The position numbers and the translations under genes were made by a program. Positions 34,529-44,609 of a stretch of DNA of 64,000 bases are shown in pieces (positions within the stretch are counted from its first letter, which is position 1; every line of letters begins with the position of its first letter). The notes under the pieces are model-generated. The model saw nothing but the letters and a program-made list of their open reading frames with translations. It did no database searches and was not told the DNA's origin. This DNA comes from Thioalkalivibrio sp. AKL19 (GTDB lineage Bacteria; Pseudomonadota; Gammaproteobacteria; Ectothiorhodospirales; Ectothiorhodospiraceae), in contig NZ_ATUK01000012.1 of assembly GCF_000420165.1 (NCBI RefSeq), forward strand, positions 186,001 to 250,000, in the 5' to 3' direction.

Positions 34529-34759
34529 TCAGGCTTTCTTCACGAGGAAGTAGAACTTGCCGCCTTCTTCCTTGTGTTCCATCAGCTCATTGCCGGTCTG
34601 CTTGGCGAACGCCTGGAAGTCCTTCACGGCGCCCGGGTCGGTGGCGATGATGTGCAGAACCTGACCGGCATCCATCGCGGCGAGCGCCTTCTTGGCGCGC
34701 AGGATGGGCAGCGGGCAGTTCAGGCCGGAAGCATCGAGTTCTTGGTCAAAGTTGGCCAT
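34529..34759 (-). CDS. tusA: TusA-family sulfurtransferase
   Basis: 76-aa TusA/SirA-like sulfur carrier. The CPxP signature carries the active cysteine C15 (GLNCPLP). TusA is a central donor in both rDsr and sHdr oxidation and usually pairs with rhodanese and DsrE proteins, as here. AGGAG precedes the start. Probable first gene of the shdr transcription unit. Confidence 0.95.
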   Translation of the reverse strand: MANFDQELDASGLNCPLPILRAKKALAAMDAGQVLHIIATDPGAVKDFQAFAKQTGNELMEHKEEGGKFYFLVKKA

Positions 34760-34860
34760 CGTTTCTCTCCTTTGAGTGCGTTTTATCAGTCGGGTACTGC
34801 AGTCCGAATCGGGCCCTGAACGCGACAGCCACGACCGAACGGTTACCTGCCGAATTCCCC

Positions 34861-34889
34861 CTTATAGGCGAAACGGCATCGGAATACAA
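34861..34889 (-). promoter_or_regulatory. Candidate sigma70 promoter for tusA-shdr
   Basis: On the minus strand TTGTAT (34884-34889) and TATAAG (34861-34866) are spaced by 17 bases, about 100 bases before the tusA start. The pair overlaps the 3' vicinity of the rhodanese gene. Location and spacing fit a promoter for the whole shdr unit. Confidence 0.55.
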
Positions 34890-34896
34890 CCGAATT

Positions 34897-35226
34897 CTAA
34901 TCCGGGCTTACCACCGGTTTGCCCGTCTGCGCCCAGCCCACGATGCCGCCGCGCAGGTTGTTTGCAGTCTCCACACCCTGCTGGGCAAGGAAGGCACAGG
35001 CCTGGGCGGACCGTGCCCCGCTCTGGCAGTAAATCACCAGGGGCGTATCGTCGCCGGTGAACTCGTCCTTGCGCATCGGCAAGGTCGCCAGCGGGATTAA
35101 CTCGGCGCCCGGAATGACACCGCGACCGGTCTCGCCCGGCGAACGCACGTCGAGCAGGCGGAATGTCTTGCCCTCGTTCCGCCACTGTTCCAGCTCGTCC
35201 GGGGTGATCTCGGCAAATCCGTACAC
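34897..35226 (-). CDS. Rhodanese-like sulfurtransferase
   Basis: 109-aa single-domain rhodanese. The active-site loop CQSGARS contains the catalytic cysteine, and LLDVRSPGE is the typical N-terminal motif. A GTG at 35226 with GGAG six bases upstream gives a complete domain. The frame remains open further upstream but reads as non-coding sequence. Rhodanese-TusA-DsrE sets deliver sulfane sulfur in many sulfur oxidisers, which matches the neighbours. Confidence 0.9.
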   Translation of the reverse strand: MYGFAEITPDELEQWRNEGKTFRLLDVRSPGETGRGVIPGAELIPLATLPMRKDEFTGDDTPLVIYCQSGARSAQACAFLAQQGVETANNLRGGIVGWAQTGKPVVSPD

Positions 35227-35388
35227 GCTGCGCTCCGGGTCATCTCGTGAAAACCGAACTCTCGCGGCAACCACCGCCCTTGGCAGGGGCTGACTCGGTA
35301 GAGTGGGCGCGGAGCATAGCGAAACCCGCCACAAATGCAAACAAGACCGACCCACGGGAGGTGGATGGTCGCCCGCGGGGAAAACTTT

Positions 35389-35397
35389 TGCTATCGT
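35389..35397 (+). promoter_or_regulatory. Candidate extended -10 promoter
   Basis: TGCTATCGT (extended -10, hexamer TATCGT at 35392-35397) lies 23 bases before the start of the 117-aa gene. No good -35 box is visible, as is allowed for extended -10 promoters. Confidence 0.4.
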
Positions 35398-35420
35398 CGC
35401 CCCCGCTTAAGGAAACGCTG

Positions 35421-35774
35421 ATGCATAATGATCAGCTTCACTGCTTCGCGGAGGATATCCCGGTGGACAAGAGCGAATTCCAGGTGGACGGCCACTACGC
35501 CGTCACGCTGAAAGACGAGAACGGCAAGCTGCGCCCCGCCAACATCTATGTGCACGACATGCAGGACGACTACATGATCGCGCGCCGGACCTCCGGTGGC
35601 GACGTCGGACTGCTGTTCAAGATGAGCTATGACGACGTGGTCAAGATCGTTCGCACCCACAAGGTGCTGGACCGCAAGAAGTTCATGGTGCCCGAGGCGA
35701 TGCTGAAGCCGAAGCTGTGGGAAACCCGTGACAGCATGCGCACCTATTCGTCGGCTCCGGGGCTTGGCAAGTAA
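35421..35774 (+). CDS. Small conserved-looking protein of unknown function
   Basis: 117-aa soluble acidic/basic mixed protein. AAGGAA six bases upstream supports the ATG. Notable stretches are HYAVTLKDENGKLRPANIYV and a C-terminal region ending SAPGLGK. One Cys (C8) is near the N-terminus. No known motif is recognised. It is divergent from the rhodanese gene and lies between the shdr cluster and the protease/soxB pair. A role in sulfur metabolism is only suggested by place. Confidence 0.7.
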   Translation: MHNDQLHCFAEDIPVDKSEFQVDGHYAVTLKDENGKLRPANIYVHDMQDDYMIARRTSGGDVGLLFKMSYDDVVKIVRTHKVLDRKKFMVPEAMLKPKLWETRDSMRTYSSAPGLGK

Positions 35775-35796
35775 CCACGCCCCCCGGCATGACCGC

Positions 35797-37272
35797 ATGA
35801 GGGGGCCGGCGCCCGTCGGCCCCCGCGGCATGCATTCCGTTTTCCATTTCCTGCTCGCGGCCCTTCTGGCACTCGCGAGCCTGGCGGCGACGCCGACCCA
35901 TGCAAGCGGTGTATCCCTGCCCGATCTCGGCGAGGCTTCCGGGGGCGTACTGACGCCGGCGGAGGAGCGCGAACTCGGGCGCTCGCTGTTGCGCGAGGTT
36001 CGCCGTACAGCGCCCCTGGTCACGGACCCCGAAGTCGTCTTCTACGTCGATTCCCTGGGACGCCAGCTACTGGCCAACGCACCCAGCGCGGACGGACCGT
36101 TCTACTTCCTGACCATCGACAACGACCAGGTCAACGCCTTCGCGATGCCCGGCGGCATCATCGGCATCCATGCCGGACTGATGCTCGAGGTCCGTGACGA
36201 GGCGGAGCTCGCGGCCGTCATGGCACACGAGATCGCCCACGTGACCCAACGCCACCTCGCACGCATGTTCGCGCGTGGGCGCGACATCAACTTCACCACC
36301 GGTCTGGCGATCCTGGCCGGCATCCTTGCCTCGGCGGTGGACCCCACCCTGGGCTCGGCCGTCATCACCGGCGGCGTGGCCGGCGGTATCCAGCAACAGA
36401 TCAACTTCACCCGCGCCAACGAGGCCGAGGCCGACCGCGCCGGGATGCAGATCCTGCAGGGCACCGGATTCGACCCGCACGCGATGGCGGATTTCTTCGA
36501 ACGCCTGCAGGAGCTCTCGCGCGGCGTCGGCGACCAGGTGCCGGAATACCTGCGCACCCACCCCGTGACCCTCGACCGCATCACCGACGCCCGCAACCGG
36601 GCCAGCCAGATGGCCGCCACCGACACCCGTGACCGCGGCCCCGAATTCGAATGGATGCAGGCGCGAATGCAGGCGCTGAAGGACCCGCGGCGCACCCTGG
36701 AACGCATCCGTGCGACCGACTCCCCCTCTCCTCCACGGCGCTATGGCGCGGCCGTCGCCCATCTTGAACGGGGCGAGCCCGGGCGCGCGCGCGAACAGCT
36801 CGAGCGCATCGACGCCGCGGACGCACCCGGCCTTACCCTCGAACTCGCGTTCACCGCACTGCTGCGCGAGGAAGGCGACCACGAAGAGGCGCTCGACCGG
36901 CTACAGGATCTGGATGCGGTGTACCCCGGCCACCCGGTGATCCGTGAGCGGCTGGCCCGCGTCCACCGCGACATCGGGCAGCCCGACCGCGCCATTCGCA
37001 TCCTGTCCGACATGATCCGCCAGGAAACCGCGCCCAACCCGGAGCTCCTGCGCCTGCAGGCCGACATCGCCGACGCCGCCGGGTATATTGCAATCAGTCG
37101 GGAAGCCATGGCCGAATACTTCTTTCACCGCGCCCAGTACGAAGAGGCGGTCCGGCAATTCGAGGCTGCCATGGATGCCTCGGACGCCAGCGAACGCGAC
37201 CGCCAGCGTATCGAGGACAAACGCGATTCGGCCCGCGAGACCGCACGCGAGGCCCGCGAGGGGCGCCGATAG
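35797..37272 (+). CDS. bepA: Periplasmic M48 metalloprotease with TPR domain, BepA-like
   Basis: 491-aa (or 480-aa from ATG 35830) zinc peptidase that handles outer membrane protein assembly in other bacteria. The N-terminal hydrophobic signal ends near THASG. The zinc site HEIAH is in VMAHEIAHVTQRH, and the conserved NAFAMPGGIIG segment precedes it. The C-terminal 180 residues form TPR-like helices. Start choice is uncertain: neither ATG has a clear ribosome binding site, and the upstream one gives a positively charged signal. E. coli BepA is 487 aa. Confidence 0.88.
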   Translation: MRGPAPVGPRGMHSVFHFLLAALLALASLAATPTHASGVSLPDLGEASGGVLTPAEERELGRSLLREVRRTAPLVTDPEVVFYVDSLGRQLLANAPSADGPFYFLTIDNDQVNAFAMPGGIIGIHAGLMLEVRDEAELAAVMAHEIAHVTQRHLARMFARGRDINFTTGLAILAGILASAVDPTLGSAVITGGVAGGIQQQINFTRANEAEADRAGMQILQGTGFDPHAMADFFERLQELSRGVGDQVPEYLRTHPVTLDRITDARNRASQMAATDTRDRGPEFEWMQARMQALKDPRRTLERIRATDSPSPPRRYGAAVAHLERGEPGRAREQLERIDAADAPGLTLELAFTALLREEGDHEEALDRLQDLDAVYPGHPVIRERLARVHRDIGQPDRAIRILSDMIRQETAPNPELLRLQADIADAAGYIAISREAMAEYFFHRAQYEEAVRQFEAAMDASDASERDRQRIEDKRDSARETAREAREGRR

Positions 37273-37383
37273 CCGAACACCCGATGGGAATGTTCCCGCC
37301 GGGCGGCTCGTCTATCCAGCGGCATATCACCACCGCTATCCATTCATCAACGACCAACCCGGAATAGAGAGGTAGGATTCCTC

Positions 37384-39192
37384 ATGCACATCTCACGCCG
37401 AGAATTCATGCAGTTGCTGGCCGCCGCCAGCGCCGCCGGTTTCCCCCTGGGCACCGCCGCCTGCAGCAACAACAAGGGCGGCACCGCGGGTGATCCATAC
37501 GACACCCTGGATCGCTTCGGCAACGTGCACCTGCTGCACTACACCGACTGCCACGCCCAGCTGAAACCGGTCTACTTCCGCGAACCGAACATGAACCTCG
37601 GCGTGGCCAATATGCGCAACCGGCCACCGCACATCGTGGGCGAGCACTTCCTGAAGCACTACGACATCGATCGCAACAGCATTTACGCGCACGCCTACAC
37701 CAACCTGAACTTCATGGAAGCGGCCGAACAGTACGGTCGTGTCGGTGGCTTTGCGCATCTGAAGACCCTGGTCAACAAGCTGCGCGACTCCCGTCCGAAC
37801 GCGCTGCTTCTGGACGGCGGCGACACCTGGGGCGGCGGCTCCGGCTCCGCGCTGTGGACCAACGCACAGGACATGGTCGACGCCCAGAAGCTGCTGGGCA
37901 TCGACATCATGACCGGCCACTGGGAATTCACCTACGGCGCCGACCGCGTGGAAGAGGTCGTGAACGGCGACTTCGCCGATGCCGGCATCGACTTTGTCGC
38001 CCAGAACGTGCGCGACGTCGACTGGGGTGACCGCATCTTCAAGCCCTACGTGATCCGCGAGATGAACGGCGTGAACGTCGCGGTGGTGGGCCAGGCCTTC
38101 CCCTACACCCCGATCGCCAACCCGCGCTGGATGGTCGAGCAATGGTCCTTCGGCATCCGTCCGGACGACATGCAGGAGACCGTCAACGACGCGCGCGCCG
38201 AGGGTGCCGAGATCGTCGTCGCCCTGTCGCACAACGGCATGGACGTCGACATCAAGATGGCCGGCATGGTCGAAGGCCTGGACGCCATCATGGGCGGCCA
38301 TACGCACGACGCCGTCCCGCAGCCCCTGCCAGTGGAGCGCCCCGATGGCGGGACCTGCCTGGTCACCAATGCCGGCTCGAATGCCAAGTTCGTCGGTGTG
38401 CTGGACTTCGACTTCCGCGACGGCGCAATCAAGGACTGGGAGTACCGCCTGGTCCCGGTGTTCTCCGAGATGCTGCGAGAAGACCCAGGCATGGCGACCT
38501 TCATCCACAACATGCGCAACAGCGAGGTTACCTGGAAGGGCGAGACCTTCAACATGGAGGACAAGCTGTCCGAGGAACTGGCCGTCACCGACGACCTGCT
38601 CTACCGCCGGGGCAACTTCAACGGCACCTTCGACCAGCTAATCTGCGATGGCCTGATCGAATACAACGATGCCCAGATCTCCTTCTCCCCGGGTTTCCGC
38701 TGGGGCACCACGGTGCTGCCGGGCATGCCGATCACCTTCGAGCACGTGATGGACCAGACGGGCCTGACCTACCCGGAGATGACCCGCAACACCTTCACCG
38801 GGGCCCAGATCAAGGACATCCTGGAAGACGTGGCGGACAACCTCTACAACGCCGACCCGTTCTATCAACAGGGTGGCGACATGGTCCGCGTCGGCGGCCT
38901 GAAGTACGCCATCGATCCGACCGCCGAGATCGGCAACCGCATCTCCGAAATGGAGCTGGACGGCCGGAAGCTGGACGCCGACAAGGAATACGTCGTTGCC
39001 GGCTGGGCCAGCGTCCAGCAGAGCGTGCCCGGTGGCGTCGGGGTCGACATCTGGGAAGGCGTCGCCGACTACCTGCGCAGCCAGGATGGAAACGTGCGCA
39101 TCAGCGACCTCAACGAACCGAAGATCAAGGGCATCGGCGAGGACAACCTCGGCTATGTCCCGACCACCGAGGACATGTACCGCAGGTCCTGA
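37384..39192 (+). CDS. soxB: SoxB, thiosulfate-oxidising hydrolase
   Basis: 602-aa periplasmic enzyme with a dinuclear manganese site that releases sulfate from the SoxYZ-bound thiosulfate adduct. A Tat signal (SRREFMQLLAAAS) starts at residue 4. Metallophosphatase-type ligands are visible in HYTDCHAQL, DGGDTWGGG, GHWEFTYG, LSHNGMDVD and GGHTHD. AGGA is six bases upstream of the ATG. No soxAX, soxYZ or soxCD lies in this window, so the partners must be elsewhere. A strong terminator follows. Confidence 0.97.
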   Translation: MHISRREFMQLLAAASAAGFPLGTAACSNNKGGTAGDPYDTLDRFGNVHLLHYTDCHAQLKPVYFREPNMNLGVANMRNRPPHIVGEHFLKHYDIDRNSIYAHAYTNLNFMEAAEQYGRVGGFAHLKTLVNKLRDSRPNALLLDGGDTWGGGSGSALWTNAQDMVDAQKLLGIDIMTGHWEFTYGADRVEEVVNGDFADAGIDFVAQNVRDVDWGDRIFKPYVIREMNGVNVAVVGQAFPYTPIANPRWMVEQWSFGIRPDDMQETVNDARAEGAEIVVALSHNGMDVDIKMAGMVEGLDAIMGGHTHDAVPQPLPVERPDGGTCLVTNAGSNAKFVGVLDFDFRDGAIKDWEYRLVPVFSEMLREDPGMATFIHNMRNSEVTWKGETFNMEDKLSEELAVTDDLLYRRGNFNGTFDQLICDGLIEYNDAQISFSPGFRWGTTVLPGMPITFEHVMDQTGLTYPEMTRNTFTGAQIKDILEDVADNLYNADPFYQQGGDMVRVGGLKYAIDPTAEIGNRISEMELDGRKLDADKEYVVAGWASVQQSVPGGVGVDIWEGVADYLRSQDGNVRISDLNEPKIKGIGEDNLGYVPTTEDMYRRS

Positions 39193-39233
39193 TCGGTTCG
39201 CACCCCCCCTTCCGGGGGCAACCCCGGAACGAG

Positions 39234-39260
39234 AAAGCCCCGCTCATGCGGGGCTTTTTT
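39234..39260 (+). terminator. Terminator of soxB
   Basis: Ten-base perfect stem (39234-39243 with 39248-39257), loop TCAT, running into six T. It lies 42 bases after the stop. Confidence 0.93.
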
Positions 39261-39320
39261 GTGGCCGTCTTCCGGGTGACCCGCCTCCGGACAGGCCGCC
39301 CGGTGCCCCAGGGGTTCTAT

Positions 39321-39776
39321 CTAAACATCCACCCAGCGCCCGCTGGCATCACGGCAGGCAGTGCCGTTAATCGTTTCGGGGTAGCCGTCCATGGTGGCCT
39401 GCACCTGGTACTCGCGGCAGTCCTGCCCCGACGAACGATAGGTCCGGGTCGGCGTGGCCTGGTACTGATGCCCGGTATTCGGGTTGCGCCAGGTCGAACT
39501 CTGGCGATCCGGGACCGTCTCCAGCGTACGCGACACGCGCATCCGGTCCACGTCATCCATGCTCCGCCCCACCGAACCGCCAACCGCCGCACCCGCCAGG
39601 GTCCCGGCAATAATCGCCGCAGTACGCCCGCGCCCGCCCCCGATCTGACTACCGATAACACCGCCGGCCGCACCGCCGATCAGGGCCCCGGTCTGCTGCT
39701 TGCTCACCGTCTGGCACCCCGCCAGCAGGGTCACGGAAACCACCAGAAACAGTATCGTCAGAATCCTGCGTGTCAC
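39321..39776 (-). CDS. Small lipoprotein with glycine-zipper segment
   Basis: 151-aa envelope lipoprotein. A GTG start at 39776 has GAGG eight bases upstream. The signal ends in LLAGC with the lipidated cysteine at residue 21. A Gly/Ala-rich double zipper (ALIGGAAGGVIGSQIGGG, AGTLAGAAVGGSVG) follows, and the C-terminal domain has CREYQVQATMDG and TACRD as in the RT0821/Lpp0805 surface-antigen family. Function is probably outer-membrane structural. Convergent with soxB. Confidence 0.83.
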   Translation of the reverse strand: MTRRILTILFLVVSVTLLAGCQTVSKQQTGALIGGAAGGVIGSQIGGGRGRTAAIIAGTLAGAAVGGSVGRSMDDVDRMRVSRTLETVPDRQSSTWRNPNTGHQYQATPTRTYRSSGQDCREYQVQATMDGYPETINGTACRDASGRWVDV

Positions 39777-39964
39777 CTTTCTAGCCTCCCGACGGCACGA
39801 ACCGCCCTGATCCTCAACACGCAGACAGACTACGCCCACGCATCTGAATGGAAGGTGAAAGCATCGACCACATCACGGCGCACGTTCGCGCCAGACACAG
39901 CAATAGGGGCCCGCCCGCGCCAGCAGCGCTTTGCGAGAAACAAGAGAAAGAGAAGCAAAAGAAA

Positions 39965-40040
39965 TGGTGGGCCGTGTAGGAATCGAACCTACAACCAATG
40001 GATTAAGAGTCCACTGCTCTACCAATTGAGCTAACGGCCC
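39965..40040 (-). tRNA. tRNA-Lys (CTT)
   Basis: 76-nt cloverleaf with 7-bp acceptor GGGCCGT/ACGGCCC, anticodon loop CTCTTAA (anticodon CTT), T-loop TTCGATT and encoded CCA. Last tRNA of the four-gene operon. Confidence 0.97.
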
Positions 40041-40058
40041 CCTGAACAAAAAAGGGGG

Positions 40059-40135
40059 TGGGGTGACCGATGGGACTCGAACCCACGACAACCGGAGTCA
40101 CAATCCGGGACTCTACCAACTGAGCTACGGTCACC
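40059..40135 (-). tRNA. tRNA-His (GTG)
   Basis: 77 nt including the extra G at -1 that pairs with the discriminator C73. Anticodon loop TTGTGAC gives GTG. CCA is encoded. Confidence 0.97.
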
Positions 40136-40174
40136 ACCGTGTCACTGTACAGCTACTTGCGCGAAGGGCGGCCC

Positions 40175-40251
40175 TGGCGCGCCCGGCAGGACTCGAACCT
40201 GCAACCGTCGGCTTAGAAGGCCGATGCTCTATCCGGTTGAGCTACGAGCGC
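40175..40251 (-). tRNA. tRNA-Arg (TCT)
   Basis: 77-nt cloverleaf with acceptor GCGCTCG/CGGGCGC (one G-T pair), anticodon loop CTTCTAA (anticodon TCT) and encoded CCA. Confidence 0.97.
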
Positions 40252-40318
40252 GTTACCGCCGAGCATTGAGGCCATGGCGCCTGATCCGAGCCTGCCGGAA
40301 AACCGTGCCCGGGAGCCA

Positions 40319-40395
40319 TGGTCGGGGTAGAGGGATTCGAACCCCCGACATCCTGCTCCCAAAGCAGGCGCGCTACCAGACTGCGCTATACCCCG
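40319..40395 (-). tRNA. tRNA-Pro (TGG)
   Basis: 77-nt cloverleaf with acceptor CGGGGTA/TACCCCG, anticodon loop TTTGGGA (anticodon TGG) and encoded CCA. First tRNA of the minus-strand operon. Confidence 0.97.
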
Positions 40396-40436
40396 TCGAG
40401 CCGTCCCCGCTAAAGGGCCTACACAGCGAGCGCAGG

Positions 40437-40466
40437 ATGGTAGCCCTCGCCGGGGCTACAGGTCAA
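40437..40466 (-). promoter_or_regulatory. Promoter of the tRNA operon
   Basis: On the minus strand TTGACC (40461-40466) and TACCAT (40437-40442) are separated by 18 bases, about 40 bases before tRNA-Pro. The sequence after the -10 box is GC-rich, as in stringently controlled promoters. Confidence 0.6.
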
Positions 40467-40567
40467 GATGGACCACGAAATTTCGACCGCGATCCGTCCC
40501 CTCGAACCGCGTCTCGTGATACCGTCGGCATGGAACGTTCGCAAGGTAGCGACGCAAGGGGGGACGG

Positions 40568-41443
40568 ATGCTCAACTGGGTAGCCAGTACGGCCATCGTG
40601 CTGGGGGCGGCTGGCCTCCTCTACGCCCAGTGGAAGCTCGCCCAGCTGCTGCGCGAGCTCCCGGAGAGCCGCGTCCGCACCGGCTGGAAGCTGATGACCT
40701 TCCTGGTTCCGTTGTTCACCCTGGGCTATTTCGGCTACATCCCGCTGAACTGGGGGCTTTACCAGGGTCTTCCAGACCTGCTGGTCCCCGTCATCTTCCT
40801 GCTGGGCGGGTGTTTCGTCTGTACCGTGGTCAGCCTGACCCACAGTTCCGTGGAAAAGATCCGGCGGATCACGCGACTGGAGCACGAATCCATCACCGAT
40901 CCGCTGACCGGTCTGTTCAACCGCCGACATATGGACCGCAGGCTGGATGAAGAGGTCTCCCGCGCGCGGCGCTATGGCCAGCCGCTGTCCCTCGTGATGC
41001 TGGACATCGACGAATTCAAGCCGATCAACGATCGCCTGGGCCACCTGATTGGCGACTACATCCTGACCACCCTCGCCGAGCGCATGCATCTGGTACTTCG
41101 GCGTTCCGACCTGGCCGCTCGCTTCGGTGGAGAGGAGTTCGTGGTCATTGCCCCTCACACCGACCTGGAAGCCGCGATGGCCCTGGGCGACAAGCTTCGG
41201 AACGCCATCGCCGGCACCCCGATCACCCTCACCGGACACCAGGCGGCCCCACCCTGCGCGCCGGACACCCTGACGGTGACCGTAAGTGTCGGCATCGCCA
41301 GCCTCTCCAGTGACCCGCAGTCCAGCGAGACCGCCGAGACCCTGATCGCGCGCGCCGACGATGCGCTCTATCGTGCCAAGCAGGACGGACGCAACCGCTG
41401 CGAGGCCAGCCCCGCTGCCACCGGCCTGTCAGCCGCCCTGTAG
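40568..41443 (+). CDS. Membrane diguanylate cyclase (GGDEF)
   Basis: 291-aa protein with three N-terminal membrane segments (about 3-21, 42-62, 71-92) and a C-terminal GGDEF domain from about residue 108. The active-site signature is GGEEF at 187-191, intact for c-di-GMP synthesis. An inhibitory I-site RxxD (RRSD, 178-181) stands five residues ahead, so product inhibition is expected. There is no sensory domain beyond the membrane part. Divergent from the tRNA operon. The last 50 residues include a tail after ARADDALYRAK. Confidence 0.93.
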   Translation: MLNWVASTAIVLGAAGLLYAQWKLAQLLRELPESRVRTGWKLMTFLVPLFTLGYFGYIPLNWGLYQGLPDLLVPVIFLLGGCFVCTVVSLTHSSVEKIRRITRLEHESITDPLTGLFNRRHMDRRLDEEVSRARRYGQPLSLVMLDIDEFKPINDRLGHLIGDYILTTLAERMHLVLRRSDLAARFGGEEFVVIAPHTDLEAAMALGDKLRNAIAGTPITLTGHQAAPPCAPDTLTVTVSVGIASLSSDPQSSETAETLIARADDALYRAKQDGRNRCEASPAATGLSAAL

Positions 41444-41549
41444 GCGCCCCTCCGGCGTCCGCGGGCAGACCGGGTTCTCGGCCGGTGCGGCTTGAGCGCC
41501 CGCCCCCGCCGTGGGAAGATCGCGGGCATTCCCCCCAAGGCGAGATCCC

Positions 41550-42413
41550 ATGACGGCCCAGCTCATCGACGGACGCGCGATCGGACAAAGCCACCGCGCA
41601 CGGATCGCGACCGAGATCGAATCCATGACCTCGCGCGACCTGCGTCCGCCGGGTCTCGCCGTGGTGCTGGTCGGGACCAACCCGGCCTCCGAGGTCTACG
41701 TGCGCAACAAGCGCAAGGCCTGCGAACAGGTGGGCGTGGTCTCGCACTCCTACGACCTGCCGGCGGGCACGCCGCAGACCGATCTGCTGGCGCTGATCGA
41801 CCAGCTCAATGCCGACCGCACTATCGACGGCATCCTGGTCCAGCTGCCGCTGCCGGATCACATTGACCCCGAGACGGTGATCGAGCGCATCTCCCCGGCC
41901 AAGGACGTGGACGGCTTCCACCCGTACAACGTCGGCCGCCTGGTGGCGCGCGTGCCGCGCCTGCGCCCGTGCACCCCCTGGGGTGTCATCCAGCTGCTGC
42001 GGCATATCGAGGAACCGTTCAAGGGCCGCACGGCCTGCGTGATCGGCGCCTCCAATATCGTCGGCCGACCCATGGCACTGGAACTGCTGCTGGCCGGTGC
42101 GACCCCGACCATCTGCCATCGCTTCACCCCGGATACCGCTGCCATTGCACGGCACTCCGACATCGTGGTCGCCGCGGTCGGCAAGCCCGGCCTGGTCAAG
42201 GGCGACTGGATCAAGCCCGGCGCCACGGTGATCGACATCGGCATCAACCGCCGCGACGACGGCACCCTGACCGGCGACGTGGAGTTCGACGCCGCCGCCG
42301 AGAAGGCCGCCTGGATCACGCCCGTGCCGGGCGGGGTCGGCCCGATGACCGTGGCGATGCTGCTGGACAACACCTTGCGTGCCCGCGCCTTCGGGACCCA
42401 CGAAGCGGCCTGA
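41550..42413 (+). CDS. folD: FolD, methylenetetrahydrofolate dehydrogenase/cyclohydrolase
   Basis: 287-aa bifunctional folate enzyme. Catalytic lysine lies in the conserved VRNKRKAC segment. The characteristic [12 protein letters not shown] and [10 protein letters not shown] motifs are present, and the NADP site follows GASNIVGRP. The ATG at 41550 gives the normal family length. In-frame sequence upstream to 41511 is not used. Confidence 0.96.
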   Translation: MTAQLIDGRAIGQSHRARIATEIESMTSRDLRPPGLAVVLVGTNPASEVYVRNKRKACEQVGVVSHSYDLPAGTPQTDLLALIDQLNADRTIDGILVQLPLPDHIDPETVIERISPAKDVDGFHPYNVGRLVARVPRLRPCTPWGVIQLLRHIEEPFKGRTACVIGASNIVGRPMALELLLAGATPTICHRFTPDTAAIARHSDIVVAAVGKPGLVKGDWIKPGATVIDIGINRRDDGTLTGDVEFDAAAEKAAWITPVPGGVGPMTVAMLLDNTLRARAFGTHEAA

Positions 42414-42425
42414 ACGATGGCGTCC

Positions 42426-42452
42426 AGCGCCCGCCTGCGGGCGGGCGCTTGC
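42426..42452. terminator. Hairpin between convergent folD and gltX
   Basis: Ten-base perfect stem (42426-42435 with 42440-42449), loop TGCG, thirteen bases after folD. It may serve both converging genes. The T-run is poor. Confidence 0.7.
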
Positions 42453-42463
42453 TTCTCGCGGGT

Positions 42464-43894
<1,431 letters not shown>

Positions 43895-44011
43895 GGTAGC
43901 GGAGCGCCGGCGGGCTCACCAGCGCCACGCCCCCACATCCAGCCGGCGTGCTGGCAGGCCCTGCCGGTGGCGGGTACCATGGCCGACCTTCATCCTCCCG
44001 AGGTCAGTCCA

Positions 44012-44602
44012 ATGCAGCGCATCCGTACCCGGCTCGGCATCGTGCTGGCCACCCTGCTGATCACCCTCTCTACATCAGGAGCCCTCATGGCCGATACCAA
44101 CCCGCAGGTCGCGATCGAAACCAATCATGGCCGCATCGTGCTGGAACTCAACGCCGAGGCCGCACCGGAGACGGTCGCCAACTTCCTGTCCTACGTGGAT
44201 GACGGCTTCTACGACGGCACGATCTTTCACCGCGTGATCCCGGGCTTCATGGTCCAGGGCGGTGGCTTCGACAAGGGCATGAACCAGAAGTCCGCTGGCG
44301 AGCCGATCCGCAACGAAGGGGACAATGGCCTGAAGAACGAGGTCGGTGCGATCTCCATGGCGCGTACCCAGGACCCGCATTCCGCCACCGCCCAGTTCTT
44401 CATCAACGTAAACGACAACGACTTCCTCAACCACACCGCGCCGAACGCGCAGGGCTGGGGCTATGCCGTGTTCGGCAAGGTCACCGAGGGCATGGACGTC
44501 GTGCGCCAGATCGAGGGCGTGCCCACCGGACGCTCCGGCATGCACCAGGACGTGCCGCAGGAACCGGTCGTGATGGAAAGCGTCAAACGCGTCGAGGACT
44601 AG
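44012..44602 (+). CDS. Cyclophilin-type peptidyl-prolyl isomerase
   Basis: 196-aa cyclophilin. The active-site region is [13 protein letters not shown], with the usual [11 protein letters not shown] and GYAVFGKV segments. From the ATG at 44012 (GAGG eight bases upstream) it has an export signal ending near GALMA, which would make it periplasmic PpiA. An internal ATG at 44090, with its own GGAG, would give a 170-aa cytoplasmic PpiB-like form. Both may be made. It overlaps no neighbour and precedes lpxH by seven bases, as in many Gammaproteobacteria. Confidence 0.92.
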   Translation: MQRIRTRLGIVLATLLITLSTSGALMADTNPQVAIETNHGRIVLELNAEAAPETVANFLSYVDDGFYDGTIFHRVIPGFMVQGGGFDKGMNQKSAGEPIRNEGDNGLKNEVGAISMARTQDPHSATAQFFINVNDNDFLNHTAPNAQGWGYAVFGKVTEGMDVVRQIEGVPTGRSGMHQDVPQEPVVMESVKRVED

Positions 44603-44609
44603 GCCGGCC

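Noticed and set aside
38142-40034. 630-codon open frame on the + strand
   Set aside because: Out-of-frame with soxB over the first half, then runs through the soxB terminator and a tRNA. No gene-like features.
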